A stretch of DNA of 5,313 bases, taken from NCBI GenBank assembly GCA_903930515.1, contig CAIYYW010000096.1, positions 1-5,313 of the forward strand, given 5' to 3'. Under the pieces are notes generated by a model. That model was not told the origin of the DNA. It saw only the letters and a list, made by a program, of their open reading frames with translations, and ran no database searches. This DNA is from an uncultured delta proteobacterium (GTDB lineage: Bacteria; RBG-13-61-14; DRUE01). Of this stretch, positions 1 through 5,313 are shown one piece after another; the first letter of the stretch is position 1; each line of letters starts with the position of its first letter. The position numbers and the translations under genes were made by a program.

Positions 1-178
1 GGAAAAAAATGGGGAATGAATAGAATGGCCGGATCAATCGCTAGTGGCTCCGGTCATTTTTTCATTTTATCAAATCCAGGCGAATCCGCAGGATTTATCG
101 TTGCTGATTTCTCAATGAATTCATATGGTTATTCAGTCATTGGGATTGGTCCGCAGTTTTTACCAGGCCTGGATGGTT
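1..178. other. Left flank with no supportable gene
   Basis: This AT-richer flank lies beyond the end of the small exported gene's extended frame. A plus-strand frame (16-210) has no ribosome site and overlaps the minus-strand continuation, so I do not call it. A minus-strand frame is protein-like in pieces, for example PYEFIEKSATINPADSPGFD, but is broken by TAA at 129-131 and TGA at 54-56. It could be decayed coding sequence. A perfect 10-base palindrome CCAGGCCTGG (163-172) follows the second TGA but lacks a loop and a T-run. Confidence 0.35.
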
Positions 179-304
179 TCACTTGGCAACGGCTAACCCT
201 TTTTCAATGAGTTCTACGGTCTTTGGGACCAGCTTGGGAACCGCAAAACTGGCGCAATGGAAGCTGGAATTATCATGCCAATCGCTCCCGCATTTTTTTT
301 CTCA
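179..304 (-). other. In-frame continuation beyond the TGA of the small exported gene
   Basis: Read in phase with the 60-codon gene, the bases after TGA (302-304) give 40 sense codons and then TGA at 179-181. The translation begins EKKCGSDWHDNSSFHCASF and ends in an amphipathic segment containing KTVELIEKGLAVAK. With the TGA as residue 61, the protein would be 101 residues with Cys at about 32, 64 and 76, and residue 61 would pair with Cys64 as U/C-x2-C. Both other frames are interrupted sooner (TGA or TAG). TGA is also the genuine stop of the GMC gene next door, so it is not reassigned to Trp across the genome. A weak stem-loop follows (259-288 on this strand: GGAGC/GCUUCC around UGG/CCA, 10-nt loop about 24 nt after UGA). 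Its distance is compatible with a bacterial SECIS element, but the upper stem is poor. A nonsense mutation explains the data equally well. Confidence 0.4.
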
Positions 305-484
305 GGCATAAGAAGCCGTGCCCCATTTTGCTTCCGAGCTGTAAGGCCGTTCATCCCCGGTGGCGATCTTGAAAGCATGAGCGGCGCAGATGGTCTGGTC
401 CGGCGGGATTTCCGCCCGGGCAGAAAGGCCGGATATAAATAGCGCGGTCAAAAATACCAGAAAAAGAAAACGATTGCTCTTCAT
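302..484 (-). CDS. Small exported protein of unknown function; frame continues past its TGA
   Basis: I do not recognise the family. The 60 residues open with a clear Sec signal peptide: Lys/Arg at 3-5 (KSNR), a hydrophobic core at about 6-18, and a likely cut after ARA (residue 24). The mature part is short and polar, with one Cys at about residue 32 in ICAAH. That is not a heme-binding CxxCH. The start is supported by a GAGGAGG Shine-Dalgarno at 492-498, 7 bases upstream. The gene starts 25 bases after the GMC gene's stop, so it is probably the last gene of that operon. The odd point is the end: the 60-codon frame stops at TGA (302-304), but the same frame stays open for 40 more coding-like codons to a second TGA at 179-181. 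The gene could be a complete short protein, a nonsense-truncated pseudogene, or a selenoprotein of 101 residues. Signal peptide and ribosome site are seen; the function is unknown. Confidence 0.6.
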   Translation of the reverse strand: MKSNRFLFLVFLTALFISGLSARAEIPPDQTICAAHAFKIATGDERPYSSEAKWGTASYA

Positions 485-491
485 TTTCCGG

Positions 492-498
492 CCTCCTC
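492..498 (-). promoter_or_regulatory. Ribosome binding site of the small exported gene
   Basis: GAGGAGG on the minus strand, 7 bases before the ATG at 484. It is strong evidence that this 60-codon frame is, or recently was, translated separately from the GMC gene. Confidence 0.75.
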
Positions 499-509
499 GG
501 TTGGGGATT

Positions 510-2471
510 TCATTGGAAATATTTTCCCCGGTTCTCTTTCAGGTATTCGGCCAGATAAGTTGAATAGGCCATGATGGATAATTGCGGATTCACTCCGAGC
601 GAGGTGGGGAAGATGCCGGCGTCGGAGATGAACAGGTTTTTGACCTCGTGGCTTTCCAGGTTGCGGTTGACCACGGCTTGGGCAGGGTTGTCTCCCATGC
701 GGCAGGACCCCATGGGATGGAAGGCCATGTATTCAATGTCGGTCTTTCTGACATTTTTTTCGGTGAGCAGGCTCATCTGGTCCTTGGAGTTTATCACCGG
801 ATATGGGGCCACCCCGGTATAGACCTCTTTGGCGCCGGCCGCGAACATCACCTCAATGGCCAGCTTGAGGCCCTTGAGGGTCTTGAGGAAATCCTCATGG
901 TTGATGAAATAGGTGATCAAGGGCCTTCCGCCCGCGGACCGGACCCGCCCCTCGGAGGAATCCGAGACGAGTAGTCCGAGGTTGACGATATTCTTGAAGC
1001 GGGACATGAGTTCTTTTTGCTTGAGCCCGAAGAAGGGCAAAGAAGCCGCGGCCACCGCGGGCGCCAGTCCGGTGGCCTCAAGCATGATCCCTTCCTTTTG
1101 ATAGGTGTCAATGTAATAGCTCTGCATGATCCCCTTCCACTGCTCGATCTCCTCGTCAAACAGGGCGGAGACCCGGGCGCAGGGGTGAATGCGGAGATGC
1201 CTGCCGACCTGGCCGTTCCGGTTGGCGATATGGTTTCGGAGCAGCAGCGCCGGCGAGAACACGGCGCCGCAAGCCACGATCACGATTTTGGATTTGACCG
1301 TGAAGGGAATTTTGGGCTTGCCGGTCTCGCGGTCAAGGACCACGCCGCTCACTCCGACGGCCCGGCCGTTTTCATGCAGGATTTTATCCACCCGGCATCC
1401 GGCAAAGACCTTGGCGCCGGCCTTGATTGCCAGCGGGATGTAGGTCTTGTCCATTGACTGTTTGGAACCCTCGGGACAGCCGTAATTGCAGGAGCCGCAC
1501 CCGCCGCAGCCGCGGACATTTCTGAGCAGGGGACCGTGGCTCAAGCCGAGCGCCTCGGCGCCCCGCTTGGTGACCAGGGCGTTCTTTCCGATCACGGCCA
1601 TATCTCCGGGCAGGACATTGATGATCTTCTCTACCCGCTCGTAATAGGGAGCGATGGTTTTGATGCTCAGGCCCTTGAGGTAATAATCTTCCGCCCATTC
1701 GGCCAGCACTTCCGCGGGCGCCCGGAAGCAGGTGCCGGAATTGATGGTGGTGGTCCCGCCGATGCCCTTGCCGACCGAGAGCGGCACGATCGGGGACCCG
1801 AGCGTGAAGACCATGCTGTTGTTGCGGTAGTAGAGCGGTAAGGAGTCAATGGGCTTGCGGTGGAAATCCTCGGTGGCATAGTAAGCCCCTTCCTCCAGCA
1901 CAAGGGTCTTGAAGCCGGACTCGGCCAGCTCCTTGGCCGCGACCGCGCCGCCCGCGCCCGAGCCGATCACGCACACATCAAATTCCTGTTTCAACTCGGA
2001 GCCGATGTCCTCAAATTCCCTGATCGCGGGGTCCCTCGTTTTCAGACCGGCTTCCGGCCGGCAGGGCGACTCATACTTGATGTTTTTCTCAATCAGGTCA
2101 TCCGAATAAAGAAGTATCCCGACCAGGGCCTTGATCGCGGTGAACACCCCCCGGATGCTGTAGTTGCGGCTGTTTTCCCATTTTTCCATATAGCGGACCC
2201 GGTCCTCCGGCGACAATCCTTTCAGGGTCCTGGGCTTGAAAATGAAAAACAGGGGAAGATAGTTCAGCGCGGAGAACATGAACTTGAACCCGAACAGGGT
2301 GAGCGGGTCAAAGCCCTTGGCTAACCGGTTGAACAAGCCCTCCAGGTCCAGGTCCCGAGCCCCGGTTTCAAACGGTCCGCCCGGGGGCATGAAGGTTTCG
2401 GCCACCGTCTTCAACATCTCCTGATACCTCGGGCTCAGATACACCGCTTGCTTTTCACTCCCGGAATTCAT
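510..2471 (-). CDS. GMC-family FAD-dependent alcohol oxidoreductase (long-chain alcohol oxidase/dehydrogenase type)
   Basis: This 653-residue flavoprotein probably oxidises an alcohol using FAD. An N-terminal helical region (about 1-150) has two hydrophobic stretches, near 57-78 and 106-122, as in membrane-associated fatty alcohol oxidases. The Rossmann FAD motif GSGAGG is at 170-175 after a beta-strand (FDVCVI), with the ribose-binding acid at E193/E194 (VLEEG). GGTTTINSG (238-246) is the GMC signature region. A cysteine cluster at 322-332 (C-x2-C-x2-C-x3-CP) precedes KQS. Near the C-terminus, H585 (FHPMGSCRMG) and N628 (GVNPQLSIMA) match the GMC catalytic His/Asn pair. There is no signal peptide, so it probably acts on the cytoplasmic face of the membrane or in the cytoplasm. 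An AAGGAG site at 2478-2483 lies 6 bases before the ATG. It sits 75 bases after the CocE-like gene and 25 before the small exported gene. Family is certain. The substrate (long-chain alcohol, sterol or sugar) and the electron acceptor are inference; the cysteine cluster favours a dehydrogenase. Confidence 0.93.
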   Translation of the reverse strand: MNSGSEKQAVYLSPRYQEMLKTVAETFMPPGGPFETGARDLDLEGLFNRLAKGFDPLTLFGFKFMFSALNYLPLFFIFKPRTLKGLSPEDRVRYMEKWENSRNYSIRGVFTAIKALVGILLYSDDLIEKNIKYESPCRPEAGLKTRDPAIREFEDIGSELKQEFDVCVIGSGAGGAVAAKELAESGFKTLVLEEGAYYATEDFHRKPIDSLPLYYRNNSMVFTLGSPIVPLSVGKGIGGTTTINSGTCFRAPAEVLAEWAEDYYLKGLSIKTIAPYYERVEKIINVLPGDMAVIGKNALVTKRGAEALGLSHGPLLRNVRGCGGCGSCNYGCPEGSKQSMDKTYIPLAIKAGAKVFAGCRVDKILHENGRAVGVSGVVLDRETGKPKIPFTVKSKIVIVACGAVFSPALLLRNHIANRNGQVGRHLRIHPCARVSALFDEEIEQWKGIMQSYYIDTYQKEGIMLEATGLAPAVAAASLPFFGLKQKELMSRFKNIVNLGLLVSDSSEGRVRSAGGRPLITYFINHEDFLKTLKGLKLAIEVMFAAGAKEVYTGVAPYPVINSKDQMSLLTEKNVRKTDIEYMAFHPMGSCRMGDNPAQAVVNRNLESHEVKNLFISDAGIFPTSLGVNPQLSIMAYSTYLAEYLKENRGKYFQ

Positions 2472-2546
2472 TTCTTACTCCTTGCTTTTACCCCATAAAA
2501 CTTCCAAACAACCGCCTTGCCTTATTTCGTTGAACCAAGGATCTCT
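2472..2546 (-). other. Short spacer between the CocE-like and GMC genes
   Basis: The 75 bases between the CocE-like TAG and the GMC ATG show no terminator-like hairpin with a T-run and no convincing promoter. They contain only the GMC Shine-Dalgarno (AAGGAG, 2478-2483). This supports co-transcription of the two genes. Confidence 0.55.
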
Positions 2547-4409
2547 CTATTTTGCCGGGATCACCGGAAGGATGATCCGGCTGGGGTGTTTTTCATCGTG
2601 ATACACGGTCTGGTAAGCGGTCTTCTTGCAGTCTTTCCCGCCCTCGCCGGCGCAGTTGGAATTGCGGTCAAAGCGGGGGAAGTTGGAGCTGGAAATCTGG
2701 ACTCTGATTTTTTCCCCGGGCTGAAAAGCGTAGCTGGTGGCCCAGAGGTCTATCTGATACTCATAAACCTTTCCCGCCGTGATCGGGCTTGGATCGTCAT
2801 ATCCGTCGCGGTACCGGGCGCGGACGGCTCCATCGGCCAGGTTCATTGAGCTTCCGTCCATTTTCACCACGCAGAGCTTGGCCGTGAAGTCGGTGTCGCG
2901 CTCGCTGGAGCCGGCAAACAGAACCACCTTGAGCGGGCCGGTTATTTCCATCTCTTCCTTAACCGGAGCGGAAGTGTAGATCAAAACATCCGGGCGTTTT
3001 TCATTGGGGGCCTGATCCTCCATCCCCTCCTGCTCCAGCAGGTTGTTCCCGCCCAAAGTCGGCACCGGGTCTTTCGGATCGTATTTGAACTCGTCGGTGG
3101 ACTCAATCTGGGCCGGCTTGTCCGCAGAGATCCAGCCGTCTCCCATAATGGTGTTGGCCTTGCCCTTGCCGTGAAAATAATAATCAGTGTATTTGGTCCG
3201 GGCCAGCGGCCATTCATTCTCGTCCCGCCAGACATTCTTGCCCATCAGATAAATCCGGACCGGGGGCATGCTCTCCACCTTATTCTTCTCGCCCTTGATC
3301 CAGTAATCAAACCAGTCAACCATAAACATATCCTTGAACATCGCCAGCGATTTGCCCTCCTTGCTCAGGTCCTTGCTCCCCAGCGCGCCGTGCGCCCAAG
3401 GCCCGACAATCAATCTCGTGCCGCTTCTCGCCGGCTCCGGCGCGGTCTTTTTCATCAGCATAAAATCCTCCAGCTGGCCTCTGAGGAAAATGTCATACCA
3501 ACCCGAGACCATCATTGCCGGGGCTTTGACATTTTCGTAGCGGTCAAAATAATTGAAAACCTTGGAGTGATACGCGAACCCGGGATAGGCGAATAGATCA
3601 ATCATTTTCTTCGTCGCATCCGGATAGGGCTTATTGGGCGCGTCCGCCGGGGCCAGCCCCATTGTTACCGCGAGCTCCTCAATGTCCATTTTCCCGAGCT
3701 CCTCAAAGCTATTTTTGAAATCAGGCTTCATCGGCATATTGAAGAATCCCTCTTCCGGTCCGACCCCTTTTTTGCCCAGGTCCAAAAGGGTGGTCAGCTC
3801 GCTGCCCTGATTCCCTTTCCCGACCCCGGCGCTCCAGCCCGTTGCCAGCCGGTAATGGAACGCCCCGCCGTCAAAAAGCGCCTTATACATACTCGGGGTG
3901 GTGATCAGGGGATAAAACGCCTTCAGATATTGATCGTCGTCCGCGATCACCCATTGGGTGTATCCGAAATAACTGCCGCCCCAGGCCCCCAGTTTTCCGT
4001 TGAACCAGGGTTGCTCCGAAATCCATTTCACCGTGTCCCTTCCGTCGTCCTGGTCATTGACAAACGGGATGAAGACCTCGCCTTCGGAATTGAAAGTCGC
4101 CCGGCAGTCCTGGATCACAAAAATATAACCGCGCTGCGCGAACAGTCGGCCCGCGTTCCCGGTCAGGTTCTTGCCATAAGGAAGCCGGCACAAGATCACC
4201 GGATATTTGCCCTCGGTCTTGGGCTTGTAAATGTCGGTGGCCAGCTTGATCCCGTCCCGCGCCGTGATCATCACATCCTTGACCACCACCACCTGGTCCT
4301 GCACCGGACCCAGGCCCAATGCCTTGCCCACTATCCGAGAGCAGGAATTCGCCAGCAGAAAAATCATCCCCGCGGCCAATACCAACGATACCCTTATCCG
4401 TCTCTCCAT
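2547..4409 (-). CDS. CocE/NonD-family alpha/beta hydrolase (S15 X-Pro dipeptidyl-peptidase-like), exported, probable lipoprotein
   Basis: This 620-residue serine hydrolase cleaves ester or amide bonds; relatives include cocaine esterase, alpha-amino-acid ester hydrolases and S15 X-Pro peptidases. Residues 1-23 form a signal sequence (RRIR, then a hydrophobic core) ending in LLANSC. Cys23 may be lipidated, although N at -2 is unusual for a lipobox. The alpha/beta hydrolase core begins at about 43. Y78 in RLPYGK corresponds to the oxyanion Tyr of CocE, and VIQDCRATFNSEGE (about 98-111) is the family signature. The nucleophile is S146 in GGSYFG, the acid D306 in SGWYD and the base H340 in GPWAHG. 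A helical cap lies at about 170-290. The C-terminal jelly-roll domain (about 480-620) includes YEYQIDLWAT and ISSSNFPRFDRN. C586 and C594 could form a disulfide, which fits export. GAGGAGG at 4417-4423 sits 7 bases before the ATG. It is the first gene of the cluster. The natural substrate cannot be read from the sequence. Confidence 0.92.
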   Translation of the reverse strand: MERRIRVSLVLAAGMIFLLANSCSRIVGKALGLGPVQDQVVVVKDVMITARDGIKLATDIYKPKTEGKYPVILCRLPYGKNLTGNAGRLFAQRGYIFVIQDCRATFNSEGEVFIPFVNDQDDGRDTVKWISEQPWFNGKLGAWGGSYFGYTQWVIADDDQYLKAFYPLITTPSMYKALFDGGAFHYRLATGWSAGVGKGNQGSELTTLLDLGKKGVGPEEGFFNMPMKPDFKNSFEELGKMDIEELAVTMGLAPADAPNKPYPDATKKMIDLFAYPGFAYHSKVFNYFDRYENVKAPAMMVSGWYDIFLRGQLEDFMLMKKTAPEPARSGTRLIVGPWAHGALGSKDLSKEGKSLAMFKDMFMVDWFDYWIKGEKNKVESMPPVRIYLMGKNVWRDENEWPLARTKYTDYYFHGKGKANTIMGDGWISADKPAQIESTDEFKYDPKDPVPTLGGNNLLEQEGMEDQAPNEKRPDVLIYTSAPVKEEMEITGPLKVVLFAGSSERDTDFTAKLCVVKMDGSSMNLADGAVRARYRDGYDDPSPITAGKVYEYQIDLWATSYAFQPGEKIRVQISSSNFPRFDRNSNCAGEGGKDCKKTAYQTVYHDEKHPSRIILPVIPAK

Positions 4410-4416
4410 TTCCCTT

Positions 4417-4423
4417 CCTCCTC
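4417..4423 (-). promoter_or_regulatory. Ribosome binding site of the CocE-like gene
   Basis: GAGGAGG on the minus strand, 7 bases before the ATG at 4409. It supports this start, which also gives the signal sequence its positively charged N-terminus. Confidence 0.75.
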
Positions 4424-4587
4424 TAACTTGATCCTCAAACTCTTACCACAAACTGATGCCCAAGGCAAGGAATTGGGCTGGTTCCGAGGTTCGGGTTTGG
4501 TGTTTCGCGATTGGAAAACAGGAACCCAGGAATTCGGCAGGGGCTGATCCGTGGGATTGACCTGGTTGGGGTTTTACGGTCGGTGAT

Positions 4588-4624
4588 CGTTTGCCGGTCA
4601 CCGTGGACCGTGAACCGGCAAACG
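4588..4624. repeat. Long imperfect inverted repeat (hairpin)
   Basis: The arms CGTTTGCCGGTCAC (4588-4601) and GTGAACCGGCAAACG (4610-4624) pair as 11 bp, a single-base bulge, and 3 bp more around an 8-base loop. No T-run follows on either strand, so it is not a typical intrinsic terminator. It could be an intergenic repeat element (REP-like), a protein-binding dyad, or part of the CocE-like leader region. Confidence 0.6.
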
Positions 4625-4771
4625 CGGGCCGCAAATGTGTAATGAGAAGGGTCTGTTGCCCAAATAGCCCTTGAGTTTCAGATTTGATTCAGAGTTGATC
4701 ATTTATCTATGGTATCCCGAAATTCAGCCTTCTTGATATAAAAGGCTTCCATTGCTTCCCTAATGAGTTGA

Positions 4772-4790
4772 CACCGATTTCTTGGGACAC
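4772..4790 (+). repeat. Left copy of a divergent imperfect inverted repeat
   Basis: This 19-base segment reads CACCGATTTCTTGGGACAC. Its reverse complement resembles 4932-4950, sharing GTGTCCCA exactly and most of GAAA(C/T)CGGGTG with small gaps. The two copies point away from each other, each with GTGTCCCA as the outer end of its arm and its other end facing outward. It also overlaps a compact hairpin, TTGGG-ACA-CCCAA, at 4782-4794. Either a regulator-binding site or the terminal repeat of a lost insertion sequence would fit. Confidence 0.4.
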
Positions 4791-4849
4791 CCAATAGTGG
4801 TAGTCGGTGGAATGAACAGGAAGGGATGGAAGGAAAGGGGCGCGGAAAG

Positions 4850-4924
4850 GCGCATTGAAAGGCTCGGCTTTCTCAGCCCGAAATAAGCCCGAGAAAGCTA
4901 TTTGACAGGCTTGGCAAAATGCGC
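4850..4924 (+). repeat. Nested dyad upstream of and overlapping the WD40 promoter
   Basis: An inner perfect 8-bp inverted repeat, GCTTTCTC (4867-4874) and GAGAAAGC (4891-4898), has a 16-base loop that also contains the direct repeat GCCCGA. It is enclosed by an outer 7-bp pair, GCGCATT (4850-4856) and AATGCGC (4918-4924). The inner dyad ends 3 bases before the -35 box, and the outer right arm fills the end of the -35/-10 spacer. This placement suits operators better than an RNA leader, because it lies upstream of the expected transcription start. Confidence 0.45.
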
Positions 4925-4930
4925 TTAAAT
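4902..4930 (+). promoter_or_regulatory. Sigma70-type promoter of the WD40 gene
   Basis: A perfect -35 TTGACA (4902-4907) is followed by an exact 17-base spacer and the -10 TTAAAT (4925-4930; 4 of 6 matches to TATAAT). Transcription would start near 4937, giving a leader of about 55 bases before the ATG at 4993. The inverted repeats around it suggest a regulated promoter. This is a prediction from sequence only. Confidence 0.6.
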
Positions 4931-4931
4931 T

Positions 4932-4950
4932 GTGTCCCAGAAACCGGGTG
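4932..4950 (+). repeat. Right copy of a divergent imperfect inverted repeat
   Basis: GTGTCCCAGAAACCGGGTG mirrors the segment at 4772-4790. It begins just after the predicted -10 box and spans the expected transcription start, where a bound protein would block RNA polymerase. It could equally be an insertion-sequence end. Confidence 0.4.
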
Positions 4951-4972
4951 CGATACAGTTTACATATTTATA

Positions 4973-4994
4973 ATTTAAGGAGGAAACCTTAAAT
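4973..4994 (+). promoter_or_regulatory. Hairpin enclosing the Shine-Dalgarno and start codon of the WD40 gene
   Basis: ATTTAAGG (4973-4980) and CCTTAAAT (4987-4994) are perfect 8-bp complements around the 6-base loop AGGAAA. The Shine-Dalgarno AAGGAGG (4977-4983) lies half in the 5' strand of the stem and half in the loop, and the first two bases of the ATG (4993-4994) are in the 3' strand. The stem is mostly A-U with two G-C pairs, so it would be only marginally stable. It could damp translation or melt with temperature; no function is shown. Confidence 0.5.
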
Positions 4995-5313
4995 GAACAA
5001 GAAATTTAATTGCGCTGTGATTTTGGCATTGATCATTTTGTCATTATTGATTCCTGCTCTACGAGTTTCTGCTAATGATTCCAAACTGAGCCTGTTATGG
5101 AGAAAAGGGGATATCACATCCCTTGAAGTATCTCATCGCGGGGAGATATTATCTATGGCCTTCAGCCCGGACGGGAAAATTCTGGCCACTGCCGGAAACG
5201 ATAAGATGGTCAAATTATGGGGAACAGCTGACGGCAGCTTGCTGAAGAATTTTTCCGGGCACAAGTCGCCGATATTCTCCATTGCCTTTAGTCCGGACGG
5301 AAAAGTTCTGGCC
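4993..5313 (+). CDS. Exported WD40-repeat protein, 5' end only
   Basis: The first 107 codons are present and the gene continues past the right edge. The ATG is preceded by a full AAGGAGG Shine-Dalgarno at 4977-4983, 9 bases away. Residues 1-27 form a Sec signal peptide: NKK, a long Ile/Leu core, and a likely cut after VSA. After a linker, WD40 repeats begin: residues 52-65 (ILSMAFSPDGKILA) recur at 94-107 as IFSIAFSPDGKVLA, a spacing of 42 residues typical of beta-propeller blades. The first blade ends in VKLW (73-76), then SGH starts the next. Such propellers are protein-interaction scaffolds, so an enzymatic role is not implied. Its location would be periplasmic or extracellular. Codon use (TTA, ATT, AAA) is more AT-rich than in the minus-strand genes. 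It diverges from the CocE-like gene and has its own promoter. The number of blades and any extra domain lie outside the window. Confidence 0.88.
   Translation, partial: MNKKFNCAVILALIILSLLIPALRVSANDSKLSLLWRKGDITSLEVSHRGEILSMAFSPDGKILATAGNDKMVKLWGTADGSLLKNFSGHKSPIFSIAFSPDGKVLA
5158..5313 (+). repeat. Tandem WD40 coding repeat units
   Basis: The 30-base blocks at 5158-5187 and 5284-5313 differ at only 4 positions and are offset by 126 bases, exactly 42 codons. They encode AFSPDGK-type blade starts. The close nucleotide match suggests fairly recent blade duplication or ongoing homogenisation. Confidence 0.7.

Larger units (their letters stand above)
4410..4992. other. Divergent intergenic region, about 580 bases, no supportable gene
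   Basis: This stretch separates the minus-strand CocE-like gene from the plus-strand WD40 gene, so it must carry both start regions. I found a good plus-strand promoter but no convincing minus-strand one. The part from 4440 to about 4630 is GC-rich and ends in a long hairpin. From about 4630 to 4790 it is AT-richer, with short frames that break quickly on both strands. A minus-strand frame ending IKKAEFRDTIDK (stop near 4699) looks protein-like but has no plausible start or ribosome site, so it may be a remnant. From 4772 to 4994 it is dense in inverted repeats, listed separately. Confidence 0.5.

Noticed and set aside
3-53. Possible minus-strand terminator: CCGGA/TCCGG arms followed later by T7
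   Set aside because: Only a 5-bp stem with a 15-base loop, and the T-run starts about 17 bases beyond the stem. This is not a usual intrinsic terminator.
16-210. 64-codon plus-strand frame at the left edge
   Set aside because: No Shine-Dalgarno; it overlaps the minus-strand continuation of the small gene, and its Gly/Ser/Phe-rich product has no recognisable feature.
272-304. Programmed frameshift at the A8 run after the TGA
   Set aside because: No shift is needed: the protein-like downstream codons are already in phase with the upstream gene, and the shifted frames stop sooner.
582-974. 130-codon plus-strand frame antisense to the GMC gene
   Set aside because: Opposite strand of a well-supported flavoprotein; no start signal or family feature.
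3855-4547. 230-codon plus-strand frame antisense to the CocE-like gene
   Set aside because: It lies opposite a protein with a full catalytic triad, shows no recognisable domain, is Arg/His/Pro-rich in the manner of GC-rich antisense frames, and has no ribosome site.
4443-4634. 63-codon minus-strand frame upstream of the CocE-like gene
   Set aside because: It reads through the long hairpin at 4588-4624, has low-complexity Ser/Pro/Arg composition and no convincing ribosome site.
4969-4974. Perfect TATAAT as an alternative -10 box
   Set aside because: No acceptable -35 lies 16-18 bases upstream (GGGTGC), and a start about 7 bases downstream would cut into the Shine-Dalgarno. TTGACA/TTAAAT fits better.
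1-5313. CRISPR array, tRNA or rRNA gene
   Set aside because: No regularly spaced direct repeats, no cloverleaf-like segments and no rRNA-like conserved stretches were seen.

Overview
This 5.3 kb window looks like bacterial chromosomal DNA. It holds a compact three-gene cluster on the minus strand, a roughly 580-base non-coding stretch, and the 5' end of a plus-strand gene that runs off the right edge. Every called gene has a strong purine-rich Shine-Dalgarno site. Two have Sec-type signal peptides and one has a lipoprotein-like leader, which fits a Gram-negative-type bacterium with an active export system. The two large genes are visibly GC-rich; the flanks are more AT-rich. I cannot fix the phylum from this window. 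An environmental lineage such as Acidobacteriota/Aminicenantota or Desulfobacterota is only a guess.

In transcription order, right to left, the minus-strand cluster is: (1) an exported, possibly lipid-anchored CocE/NonD-type alpha/beta hydrolase (4409-2547) with a complete Ser-Asp-His triad; (2) after 75 bases, a GMC flavoprotein (2471-510) of the long-chain alcohol oxidase/dehydrogenase type, with an FAD-binding fold, a cysteine cluster and a C-terminal His/Asn pair; (3) after 25 bases, a small signal-peptide protein (484-302). One reading is ester or peptide cleavage outside the membrane, followed by flavin-dependent oxidation of an alcohol. The pairing is inferred from spacing only.

The small third gene is the most intriguing point. 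Its 60-codon frame ends in TGA, and the same frame then runs on for 40 protein-like codons, rich in Cys early and ending in an amphipathic segment. It is either a selenocysteine-type readthrough gene or a recent nonsense pseudogene. From base 178 down to base 1 I see no supportable gene.

The stretch 4410-4992 contains a long imperfect hairpin (4588-4624), a pair of divergent inverted repeats (4772-4790 and 4932-4950), a nested dyad (4850-4924), and a good sigma70-type promoter (4902-4930) driving the plus-strand gene. That gene (4993 onward) encodes an exported WD40-repeat protein. Its Shine-Dalgarno and the first two bases of its ATG lie inside a perfect 8-bp hairpin, suggesting control of translation initiation.
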